Origin: CAYTLQ01 sp964438715 | GTDB taxonomy: Bacteria > Bacteroidota > Ignavibacteria > Ignavibacteriales > Ignavibacteriaceae | Length of the DNA stretch: 16,371 nucleotides | Direction of reading: 5' to 3' | Assembly: GCA_964438715.1 (NCBI GenBank) | Contig: CAYTLQ010000039.1 | Location: forward strand, 1-16,371 | Part shown: positions 1 to 7,600 of the stretch, piece by piece | Layout of the letters: the number at the start of each line of letters is the position of its first letter | Position numbering within the stretch: the first letter of the stretch is position 1 | The notes under the pieces: model-generated | The model's input: the letters and a program-made list of their open reading frames with translations, nothing else | Told to the model about the DNA's origin: nothing | The model's database searches: none | Made by a program: the position numbers and the translations under genes

Positions 1-146
1 AAGCAGAGGTGTCAATAATAAAAATATGTTCTTCTTTCGCCTCTTTAACCTTTATGCCTGACTGCCACCAAAATTTCAGGAGAACCTTTTCAATTCCTTT
101 CAAGATCAATAGAATTTATTAAATATTGCCCGGGGAATTACTGATC

Positions 147-166
147 AAAGAAAAAATTTTTTCTTT
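147..166. repeat. 20-nt perfect A/T-tract palindrome
   Basis: The left arm AAAGAAAAAA (147-156) is followed directly by its exact reverse complement TTTTTTCTTT (157-166). With no loop it is a poor RNA hairpin, but a six-A/six-T tract can bend or stiffen DNA. It lies about 60 nt upstream of the possible pyrR -10 box. Its role is unknown; chance is possible in AT-rich DNA. Confidence 0.6.
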
Positions 167-224
167 CTCACACTAATGCTCTTCATTCATTATTTGCATC
201 CACGCCTTCACTTTATTAAAATTT

Positions 225-230
225 TATAAT
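225..230 (+). promoter_or_regulatory. Possible -10 box of the pyr operon promoter
   Basis: A perfect TATAAT lies 118 nt before the pyrR start codon, which would leave a leader of roughly 110 nt. No TTGACA-like -35 is visible at the usual 16-18 nt spacing, and no Bacteroidota-type TTTG/TAnnTTTG pair fits either. In AT-rich sequence a lone TATAAT is weak evidence. Confidence 0.25.
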
Positions 231-263
231 TCCGGTAAAAACCTTTTATCGATAAACTAAAAT

Positions 264-308
264 CAGATAGTTTTTCGGGTTCGATTTTATCTGGAAAATC
301 GTATTTTT
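264..308 (+). promoter_or_regulatory. Overlapping hairpins in the pyrR leader (possible attenuator)
   Basis: CAGATA (264-269) can pair with TATCTG (288-293). Alternatively CGATTTT (282-288) can pair with AAAATCG (295-301) around the loop ATCTGG. The second stem is followed by TATTTTT (302-308), as in a weak intrinsic terminator, and the first stem uses bases in the second stem's arm and loop, so both cannot form together. PyrR proteins control pyr operons by attenuation in several bacteria, so this is a plausible regulatory site. Both stems are short and AT-rich, and I do not see the PyrR-binding RNA consensus known from Bacillus. Confidence 0.3.
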
Positions 309-329
309 CACTCGTGGATAATTTATTGT
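308..329 (+). promoter_or_regulatory. Shared upstream motif, copy 1 (pyrR)
   Basis: The block begins TCACTCGTGG and ends ATAATTTATTGT. It nearly repeats the block at 3172-3194 upstream of the lipoprotein gene; the last 12 bases are identical. Here it ends 18 nt before the pyrR ATG. It contains a -10-like GATAAT and an imperfect CAC/GTG inverted repeat. It could be a promoter element or an operator; with two copies only, it could also be chance. Confidence 0.35.
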
Positions 330-347
330 ACTAAACATGACCGCACA

Positions 348-899
348 ATGGAACAGAAAATAAAAGCACAGCTTATAGACGAAACAGATTTTAACAGAAT
401 AATAACACGGATTGCTCACGAAATCATTGAAAGGAATAAAGGAACGAGTAACCTTGCTATTCTGGGTATGAGAACACGAGGAGAATTTATTGCCAGAAGG
501 TTACATGCTCAGATAGAAAAAATGGCTAAGACTAATATACCACTTGGGATATTAGATGTCACCTTATACCGTGATGATTTCCGAATGCGTTTGAAGCAAC
601 CTCAGGTTTCTGTTTCAGATATTACTTTCGATATTTCTGAAAAGAATATTATTCTTGTCGATGATGTTCTTTACACCGGAAGAACTGTGCGCGCAGCGCT
701 TTGTGCAATTATGGAATTCGGAAGACCGGCCACAGTACAACTTTGCGTCCTGGTTGACCGTGGACATAAAGAGTTACCCATCACTGCCGATTATGTCGGA
801 AAAAATATTCCCACATCAATTAATGAAGAGGTGAAGGTTCACATGAAAGAAATTGATGGTGAGGATTGTATTAACCTTGTTGAACAAATTAATCATTAA
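348..899 (+). CDS. pyrR: PyrR bifunctional pyr operon regulator / uracil phosphoribosyltransferase
   Basis: This is a 183-residue type I phosphoribosyltransferase, the usual PyrR length. The PRPP-binding loop is at residues 101-113 (IILVDDVLYTGRT, with the Asp-Asp pair at 105-106), and the family segment MRTRGE is at 41-46. In family members the protein senses UMP/UTP and regulates pyr transcripts by binding leader RNA, and it can also convert uracil plus PRPP to UMP. The intact PRPP loop suggests the catalytic site is kept. The ATG at 348 gives the full family length. No clear Shine-Dalgarno sequence precedes it; an earlier ATG at 338 stops after eight codons. It is the first gene of pyrR-pyrB-pyrC, 3 nt before pyrB, which fits autoregulation through the leader at 264-308. 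Confidence 0.95.
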   Translation: MEQKIKAQLIDETDFNRIITRIAHEIIERNKGTSNLAILGMRTRGEFIARRLHAQIEKMAKTNIPLGILDVTLYRDDFRMRLKQPQVSVSDITFDISEKNIILVDDVLYTGRTVRAALCAIMEFGRPATVQLCVLVDRGHKELPITADYVGKNIPTSINEEVKVHMKEIDGEDCINLVEQINH

Positions 900-902
900 C
901 AA

Positions 903-1823
903 ATGTCATTAGCTATTAAACATCTGCTTGGCCTTGAGGGAGTTTCGAAAGAAGATATTACCCTTATTTTAGATACTTCCAACATATTTAAAGAAGTATT
1001 GGAGAGGCCGATAAAAAAGGTTCCCACACTTCAAGGGAAGACTGTCGTCAACCTGTTTTATGAAAACTCTACGCGTACCAGAATTTCTTTTGAACTCGCT
1101 CAAAAAAGACTCAGCGCCGATAGCATTAATTTTTCTGTATCTACGAGTAGCGTGAGTAAAGGAGAATCCCTTAAGGACACAGTAAAGAATATTGAAGCAA
1201 TGAAAGTGGACATGATAGTTGTCCGTCATGCCGCTGCCGGAGTGCCATTATTCTTAACTAAAATAGGGACATCAAAAATTATCAATGCCGGTGATGGCAT
1301 ACATGAACACCCTACACAGGCACTCTTAGATATGTATTCAATACGAGAAAAACTTGGAAGGTTTGCCGGTTTGAAAGTTTGCATTGTAGGCGATATTGCC
1401 CATAGCAGAGTGGCACTTTCAAATATTTTTGGATTAAAAACTATGGGTGCTGATGTTTCAGTATGTGGTCCTTCTACTATGATTCCCCGTTATCTCAGCG
1501 AGCTCGGAGTGAAAGTTATCCATAATATTGATGAGGCAATACAGGAAAATGATGTACTTAATGTACTGCGAATTCAACTGGAGCGAAAAGCAAGAGAGTA
1601 TTTCCCTTCTGTGCGGGAATATCAGGCAAGATTTGGTATAAACAGAGCACGCCTCGAAAAAAATAAAAAAGATATTGTTATTCTCCATCCCGGTCCTATT
1701 AACAGAGGTGTCGAACTTTCATCAGAAGTTGCCGATGGAGAATTTCAGATAATTCTTCAGCAAGTTACTAATGGTGTTGCTGTTCGAATGGCGGTATTGT
1801 ATTTATTAGGAACTCAAAACTAA
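903..1823 (+). CDS. pyrB: Aspartate carbamoyltransferase, catalytic chain
   Basis: PyrB condenses carbamoyl phosphate with L-aspartate to N-carbamoyl-L-aspartate, the committed step of pyrimidine synthesis, in the cytoplasm. The 306-residue length is typical. The carbamoyl-phosphate motif STRTR is at residues 56-60, the active-site loop lysine is in SVSKGESL (K86), and HPTQALLD starts at H136. A conserved region near residues 225-245 (LRIQLERK) matches the aspartate-binding half. It starts 3 nt after pyrR and ends 10 nt before pyrC, so the three genes should be co-transcribed. No pyrI regulatory chain is present in the window, as in Bacillus-type operons where control passes through PyrR. Identification is secure. 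Confidence 0.96.
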   Translation: MSLAIKHLLGLEGVSKEDITLILDTSNIFKEVLERPIKKVPTLQGKTVVNLFYENSTRTRISFELAQKRLSADSINFSVSTSSVSKGESLKDTVKNIEAMKVDMIVVRHAAAGVPLFLTKIGTSKIINAGDGIHEHPTQALLDMYSIREKLGRFAGLKVCIVGDIAHSRVALSNIFGLKTMGADVSVCGPSTMIPRYLSELGVKVIHNIDEAIQENDVLNVLRIQLERKAREYFPSVREYQARFGINRARLEKNKKDIVILHPGPINRGVELSSEVADGEFQIILQQVTNGVAVRMAVLYLLGTQN

Positions 1824-1833
1824 GATTAAAGAA

Positions 1834-3123
1834 ATGAAATTACTGCTTAAAAATTGTCACATAATACACCCTTCAGAAAAAATCGATCGTAAGGCACACA
1901 TCCTCCTTAAAGATGGGTTAATAGAATCAATAGAGGAAAATATTCCTGATTTGACGGATATCGATAAGACTGTTGATTTAAGTAACCAAATCGTTGCGCC
2001 CGGATTTTTTGATATGCATGTTCATCTGAGAGAACCGGGTCGGGAGGATGAAGAAACAGTTGCCACTGGTTGTAAAGCGGCCGCAGTTGGTGGCTTTACC
2101 GCTGTTGCGTGTATGCCAAATACTGAGCCGGCAATAGATTCTGCCGAGGTTGTAAATTTTATTCGTGAAGCAGCTCGCGGTAATATCGTGGATGTTTATC
2201 CTGTTGGAGCCGCTACATTGGGAAGAAAGGGCGAGTCGCTTGCTCCTCTTGGCGAATTGTATGATGCAGGTGCTGTTGCTTTTTCTGACGATGGTGTCGC
2301 TATTAAATCGGCAAAAATGGCGAGAATGGTAATGGAATACTCCCGAATGTTTGATGCTCCCATCATTGAGCATTGTGAGGATGAGTCATTAGCCGGCGGT
2401 GCAATGAATGAGGGCTACATGTCCACCTTTTTGGGTCTTCCGGGTATTCCCACTATTGCCGAAGATATTATTGTAATGCGTGATATCATTCTCTGCAAAT
2501 ACACCGGAGCTCGGTTGCATATTGCCCACATTAGCTCTGCTCAATCAGTAGAGTTTGTTCGGCAGGCTAAAGCTCAGGGGTTACCTGTTACTGCCGAGGT
2601 AACACCCCACCATTTTTCTTTAACTGATGATCTTCTCTCATCCTACGATACTAACTTAAAAATGAATCCGCCTCTTCGAACAAAATCAGATTTAGAGGAA
2701 ATTTTGCGCGGGTTACAAGATGGTACAATAGATTGTATAGCAAGTGACCATGCCCCCCACTCTGCTGAAGAAAAAGATATGGAATTTGAATATGCCCCCA
2801 ACGGCATTTTAGGTCTTGAGACTCAGATTGGCCTCGCTTTTACAAATCTATACCACAAAAATATTCTAACTATTCAGAACTTAATTGAGAAAATGTCAAT
2901 TAACCCCAGAAAAATTTTCAAAATCAAAATACCCACTTTCGAAATCGGGGCTATTGCATCATTCACAATATTAGACCCTAATTATATTTGGTCTCCGCAG
3001 GTAGCACATTTTCAAAGTATTGCAAAAAACTCACCGTTTAACAACTATCCCCTCAAAGGTAAAGCCACAGGTATCATTAACAATCGTCAGGCATACCTTA
3101 ATGGTGAATTCATACATATTTAA
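1834..3123 (+). CDS. pyrC: Dihydroorotase (class I)
   Basis: PyrC reversibly cyclises N-carbamoyl-L-aspartate to L-dihydroorotate. The 429-residue length and motifs are those of class I bacterial dihydroorotases in the amidohydrolase superfamily. Visible metal-site residues are H62 and H64 (DMHVHLREPG), H180 (IIEHCED), H232 (HIAHIS) and D305 (IASDHAPH). D153 in SDDG takes the place of the bridging carboxylated lysine of class II enzymes, as in the Bacillus and Aquifex types. TPHH (257-260) and NPPLR (278-282) belong to the substrate and loop region. All metal ligands are present, so it looks active rather than a pseudo-dihydroorotase. The start at 1834 is preceded by a purine-rich AAAGA. It is the last gene of the pyr cluster; carAB, pyrD, pyrE and pyrF must lie elsewhere. 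Confidence 0.95.
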   Translation: MKLLLKNCHIIHPSEKIDRKAHILLKDGLIESIEENIPDLTDIDKTVDLSNQIVAPGFFDMHVHLREPGREDEETVATGCKAAAVGGFTAVACMPNTEPAIDSAEVVNFIREAARGNIVDVYPVGAATLGRKGESLAPLGELYDAGAVAFSDDGVAIKSAKMARMVMEYSRMFDAPIIEHCEDESLAGGAMNEGYMSTFLGLPGIPTIAEDIIVMRDIILCKYTGARLHIAHISSAQSVEFVRQAKAQGLPVTAEVTPHHFSLTDDLLSSYDTNLKMNPPLRTKSDLEEILRGLQDGTIDCIASDHAPHSAEEKDMEFEYAPNGILGLETQIGLAFTNLYHKNILTIQNLIEKMSINPRKIFKIKIPTFEIGAIASFTILDPNYIWSPQVAHFQSIAKNSPFNNYPLKGKATGIINNRQAYLNGEFIHI

Positions 3124-3139
3124 CCCGCAGTTTTAATAC

Positions 3140-3167
3140 ACCGGTGTATAGACAGCTATACACCGGT
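3140..3167. repeat. Perfect 12-bp hairpin after pyrC
   Basis: ACCGGTGTATAG (3140-3151) pairs perfectly with CTATACACCGGT (3156-3167) around the loop ACAG. It begins 17 nt after the pyrC stop codon. There is no T tract on the + side, so it is not a standard intrinsic terminator; it may protect the pyr mRNA 3' end, act with a terminator factor, or be an operator for the next gene. The left arm also sits in a small DNA palindrome, TACACCGGTGTA (3137-3148). Confidence 0.6.
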
Positions 3168-3171
3168 ACTA

Positions 3172-3194
3172 TCACTTAGTGAATAATTTATTGT
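3172..3194 (+). promoter_or_regulatory. Shared upstream motif, copy 2 (lipoprotein gene)
   Basis: The block begins with a perfect inverted repeat TCACT-T-AGTGA (3172-3182) and runs into ATAATTTATTGT (3183-3194), identical in its last 12 bases to the copy at 308-329. It ends 76 nt before the ATG of the lipoprotein gene. The AATAAT inside could serve as a -10 box, but no -35 is evident. It may be part of this gene's promoter or operator. Confidence 0.35.
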
Positions 3195-3270
3195 TTTTTA
3201 CGACAAATATTCTGGCACTTATTTTGTAAATCCTGATACAGATACGAGTTTATAAGTAAGGAGAACGACC

Positions 3271-4080
3271 ATGAAACATTTTGTAAGAATATTTGTAGTA
3301 ACATTCTCTGTATTGTTTTTTTACGGATGTGATGATGATGGAATTTTCTATATTGATCATCAGCCTCCTTCTGTTCCAAGAGGTCTTGAGGTGTTTAATC
3401 TGGATGAAGCCGCAGAATTGTATTGGGATGAAAACCGTGAAAGTGACCTTGCCGGCTACAATATCTATGTCAGCGACTCATACAACGGACGATATGAATT
3501 AATTGGCTCAAGTACTTTTGCTGGTTATACAGATTTTGGGGCGAGAAATGGCAGGAAGTATTACTATGCAGTAACTGCTTATGATTATGATGGTAATGAA
3601 AGTGAATTGAGTTATGAAAATGCGTATGCCGCTCCTCGCCCTGAAGGTTATAACCAAAGTATATTCGATTACAGAAAATACCCAACCAACTCCGGATATG
3701 ATTTTTCCGATTACAGAGTAGTCAGTTTCGATAGTCAATCAGCTGATTTCTTCTTCGAATATTTTGATGGGCAATACTATCTTAATGTTTGGGACGACAC
3801 TGATATTCAGGATGCCGGTCTTACCAGAGATATTTATGATATCACCTATGCTCCGGTCGGAGGCTGGTCAACCACAAAGGATGCTATAGCACAGGTTGGA
3901 CACACTTATATAATCTGGACATGGGATAATCATTATGCAAAGATTCGTATAAAAAATATCACCAGAGATCGTATTGTATTCGACTGGGCTTATCAGTTGA
4001 TTGAGGGTGAACCCACTATGAAACCGAAAGCAAAAAATGGCAACCGGATTCTTAAACGCAGTAGCCTGCTGAACAGGTAG
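3271..4080 (+). CDS. FN3-domain lipoprotein of unknown function
   Basis: This 269-residue predicted lipoprotein has a short basic N-terminus, a hydrophobic stretch and a lipobox-like FYGC with Cys at residue 20, followed by acidic DDD. Residues about 31-112 look like one fibronectin type III domain: PPSVPRGLEV at the start, GYNIYVS in the middle, and YYYAVTAYDYDGNES at the end. Residues about 113-245 are rich in Tyr, Asp and Phe and match no domain I know. The last 20 or so residues are strongly basic, an abrupt change from the acidic body. The start is fixed by AAGGAG (3258-3263) seven nt before the ATG. It seems to form its own transcription unit, with the motif at 3172-3194 upstream and a terminator at 4113-4147. 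A surface or periplasmic binding role is only an inference. Confidence 0.85.
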   Translation: MKHFVRIFVVTFSVLFFYGCDDDGIFYIDHQPPSVPRGLEVFNLDEAAELYWDENRESDLAGYNIYVSDSYNGRYELIGSSTFAGYTDFGARNGRKYYYAVTAYDYDGNESELSYENAYAAPRPEGYNQSIFDYRKYPTNSGYDFSDYRVVSFDSQSADFFFEYFDGQYYLNVWDDTDIQDAGLTRDIYDITYAPVGGWSTTKDAIAQVGHTYIIWTWDNHYAKIRIKNITRDRIVFDWAYQLIEGEPTMKPKAKNGNRILKRSSLLNR

Positions 4081-4112
4081 GCTGAAGACTCCATCCAAAT
4101 AGTCATAGAAAG

Positions 4113-4147
4113 AAGCATATCACCCCCGATATGCTTTTTTCGTTTTT
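4113..4147 (+). terminator. Intrinsic terminator after the lipoprotein gene
   Basis: AAGCATATC (4113-4121) pairs with GATATGCTT (4128-4136) around a C-rich six-base loop, followed by TTTTTT to 4140 and a second TTTTT run to 4147. It ends the lipoprotein transcript. It stops only about 24 nt before the ATG of the next gene on the same strand. Confidence 0.85.
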
Positions 4148-4171
4148 AGAAAATACGGTAAATTGCACATT

Positions 4172-4615
4172 ATGTTTTATTACCGAAATATTTTACGAGC
4201 ACTAAATATATTCTTTCTTTATTGTCTGTTGGGGGGTATTCTATATCCTCAGCAATCCGGTATTCAGGACAAAGAAAATCTCGCACAGAAAATTTTTTCT
4301 GAAATTGAGCAGGGAATTCTCGCAGGAAATGTGAATATTTTTTCAGAATATTTTTCATCACAAACATACATTAGTCTTTCTTCCGGACAGAACGGATACT
4401 ACAGCGCTAATCAGGCATTTTATGTTCTTCAGGACTATTTTAATTTACATCAGGCAATAAATTTTAAGTTCACTGCTATGAACACTACCCAAAATCCTTA
4501 TGCAACAGGAGTTTACAGCTTTGAAAGCAGAAGTAAGAGAGGTAGTGCTCAATTCTTCATTTCCCTTAAACAGATTAACAATTCCTGGCAAATCTCCCAA
4601 TTTACTATTCGATGA
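4172..4615 (+). CDS. DUF4783-like secreted protein
   Basis: A small protein of 147 residues from the ATG at 4172; a TTG at 4163 would add three residues. I prefer the ATG because a basic/hydrophobic signal peptide (about residues 1-25) follows at once. The remainder has the pattern of the DUF4783 family seen in Bacteroidota and relatives, an NTF2-like fold by family description: a helical start (LAQKIFSEIEQGILAGN), then ISLSSGQNGYYSANQAFYVL and the C-terminal strands RGSAQFFISLKQ and WQISQFTIR. The function is unknown; an exported single-domain protein is likely. Its stop overlaps the next start as ATGA (4612-4615), so the kinase gene is probably translationally coupled. There is little room for a promoter after the terminator at 4113-4147. 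The family call rests on remembered motifs. Confidence 0.8.
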   Translation: MFYYRNILRALNIFFLYCLLGGILYPQQSGIQDKENLAQKIFSEIEQGILAGNVNIFSEYFSSQTYISLSSGQNGYYSANQAFYVLQDYFNLHQAINFKFTAMNTTQNPYATGVYSFESRSKRGSAQFFISLKQINNSWQISQFTIR

Positions 4616-7600
4616 AAAGGTTTTTTTCGGTCTTTTCAGAAAGAAAAGTTTACTTTACACTTGGCCTTCTGATTCTCATTTCCGTTTTACTCCTTGGGAT
4701 ATTTTCACAGTTCTTCTCTGAAAAGAAAAAAGAGACCTGGAAATCGGAACTCATCGAGATTGAAAATACTTTCAGTGAAACAACACTAAAGGCTTTTCAA
4801 TCAAAGGTAATATTCCTTACAAATTCAGCTAAAGAATTTAAACAGCTTGTCTCACCGTCGTTTCGCCACAGTGAACTATCCTACAAAGATATCTTAAAAC
4901 TATTTGCCGATTATCAAAGTGACGATATCGCAATTCAGTTGTTCAATGAAAAGTTTGAAATAATCAGCTGGAAAAATTCTTATCCGATAACCGGTTCAAA
5001 ACTTAAATCTGTTTCAATCAGTTTCGGGCAGGCATTTTTTACTGAAAGTCCCCTCTCTGTGTATCTGGTTATCGTAGATACAATAAAAACCGGCAGACAA
5101 AATTTTTATTTGGTTACTTCAACCATAATCGAAGATCGAACAGCAAGTGAACCGATTAAGGATTCTAAGAGCTTTACTGCAGAATTAGAAAATGAGTTTC
5201 TTACTTCAGTTGAGATTACATACCATCCCTTTAAGCCACTCAATAATGACGGTCGTTATCTCTCGTTTGAGTTGCGCAATCTTGCCGATGAAAAAATTGG
5301 TACAATCAGTATTAAAAAACCATCATTAAGAAATGAGCTCATTTCGTTCAATAACAGAATTTCAACTGCTCAGGCAATATTGGTAATATTCGCAACTATT
5401 CTTCTCGGAATAAGTGTTTCAGCAGATTTCAATAAATTCCGATTCCGTTCGTTGAGATTTGCAGCATTTACTGTGCTCCTGATCGCTTTACGCTGGTTAT
5501 TCCTGAAACTTGATTTTCCGTCATCTGTACTCGAAGGAAAACTTACAGATCCCACCTTATTTTCCTCACAGTTTGGCTGGGGTATTGTGAAATCTCCTGT
5601 TGAATTTCTTATCACGAACAGTTTTTTTTTCCTTGCCGTTATTTACGGTTTCAGGCTGGCATGGGACTATTTTTTCTTTACTGAAAGAAAACCTCTAAAA
5701 CTTCCGGTTTTCTTCATTACAACAATACTATTTTCCTTTATAGTTCTGCTTACATTACGAGGTTTATCTGCATCAATTAAGAGTGTAATTTTCGATTCAT
5801 CATTACGATATTTCAACCAACCTGATATCATACCTACAATGCCCCATTTAATAATGAATTTGGGGACTCTACTCCTGGGTATAGGAGTAATACTCATCAT
5901 TAGTTGTTTTTTACTTATTATTTTGGCGCATCTGAAAAGTCTTTCCATACTTATCCTAAGGTATTACCTTATTGGTATGGTCGTAATCATTATTCTGGGG
6001 TCAATTCTTTTTGTTCACTTACAAAAACAGCCCCTTTTGAGTGTTCCTTTTTATGCTATAATTAGCACACTTATTTTCCTTATTGCCTTTTTTCAGGTCT
6101 TCGCGAAGCCCAAGTTAATGAGCGTGTTTCTTATTTATGGTTTTACTTCATCGATCATCACCATCTCTCTGTTAAATCATTTTAATACCTTGCTTGAGAG
6201 GGAATCTTTAAAGACAACAGCAATAGAAATCACGCGACCAAATACTGAATTATTGAACTTTTTAACTACACAGGCGTTACTTACCGGTTCGAATGAGAAA
6301 ACACTTCTCGAATCGTTCTATAAAATAAATACTGATTTTAATGAGCTTGCTTACTATTTATGGACAAAAAGTTCACTCAAGGGTGAGAACATTTATTCAT
6401 CAATTACCATTCTTGATCGTAAAAGAACAATTCTAGGAACATTCGTTTCGGGTGATCTGCAAAATTATCCTGTCGGTAAACAGGTAAATGTTGTCAACCC
6501 GGTAAATCTTACAACGGAGGAAATCTCTCCTAAAGATTCACCCCATATTAAAATTCTCAGAGGAAGTGTTCCTATTAGCGAAAATAATATCACTCTCGGA
6601 TATCTGATGGTAGAAGTGAAGTTTGAACCGAAATTGTTGGTTGATAGTAAGATTCCCGAATTGTTCCGACAGCAGAATTTTCAAATAAATGGTTTGCTCT
6701 CCCCCGAAGACATTAATATCTTTGGGTATCATAACAACACACTGGTATATGCCTTCGGCGATTTTCACCCCGGACGCGAGCATAACGAGATGTTGCTTGC
6801 TGAAAATTTCCCGCCTGAAAACGAGATTTGGACAAATTTTACTTTTAATAATGAAGCATTTGTTGTTTATGCTCTCAAAACAAAGCAATCCGATAGTGAA
6901 TATGTTGTAGCGGTAGCACTTAAGGAAAAAAAACTTGAATGGAGTTTTTTCAACTTCTTTAAACTTTTTATTGTTCATTCTATTCTTTTGGTAATTTGTT
7001 ATCTCATCTCCCTCATATATGAATTTTTAAAAACCGGTACTTTTCGTTATTCGTTTCGAACTCAACTTCTTTTTGCACTTTTGTTTGTTTCATTATTTCC
7101 CCTGCTTGCTATTGCTTTGTACAACAGACAAAATACAAATGAAAAGTCCGAAATTGCTATAAAAAATTTCCTTGTGGCTGAGTCGAACATAATTCTTCGC
7201 CAGATAAATAACTATAATACGCTCCCAAAACAAAACCTAATCTCCGTTCTTGAAAAAACTGCCTCATCCCTCGATATCAACTTCTCGGCATTTGAAGATG
7301 GGAAAAATATTTTTACGACGGAATATGCTCTTTATACCTCTGCGATTTTTCCGAATTATATTCACTCTTCAGCGATTCTTCACCTCTCATACCTGGGATA
7401 TAAGGATCACTTCACCTCTGAAATCATTCGTGGCAGGAAGTCATATCTCTATTTCAGAGTATTTTCTTTCGGAGGAAAAAATTACATTCTTCAGGTTAAT
7501 GATATTTCAAACAAAATTGTTTCACCATTTACACCCGTCGATGTTGATGTCTTTTTATTTGGGATCTATTCTTTTGCAGTATTGCTTGTAATTGCAATCA

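Larger units (their letters stand above)
1..347. other. Gene-poor region upstream of pyrR
   Basis: No convincing gene is visible here. The left end (about 1-118) is open on the - strand towards the window edge but contains no ATG, so it could be the leader or first codons of a divergent gene that continues outside the window. Visible structure, left to right: a 20-nt perfect palindrome of A and T tracts (147-166), a TATAAT box (225-230), a 12-nt palindrome TTTATCGATAAA (245-256), two mutually exclusive small hairpins (264-301) and a motif (308-329) that recurs upstream of the lipoprotein gene at 3271. The right half most likely holds the promoter and leader of the pyr operon. Confidence 0.6.

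Noticed and set aside
1..118. Open frame on the - strand running off the left edge (plausible residues such as KVKEAKEEHIFIIDTSA).
   Set aside because: It has no ATG inside the window, only TTG/ATT candidates after a TAA at 116-118, and no clear ribosome binding site. It may be the leader of a divergent gene, but it cannot be supported as a coding region.
231..301. Search for the Bacillus-type PyrR RNA-binding consensus in the leader.
   Set aside because: I could not see the UCC-n-G-n-GAGG-type core; TCCGGTAAAAACC at 231-243 is not close enough.
903..3123. Possibility that PyrC is an inactive partner subunit of PyrB, as in some bacteria.
   Set aside because: All expected metal-site residues (H62, H64, D153, H180, H232, D305) are present, so an active class I dihydroorotase is the simpler reading.
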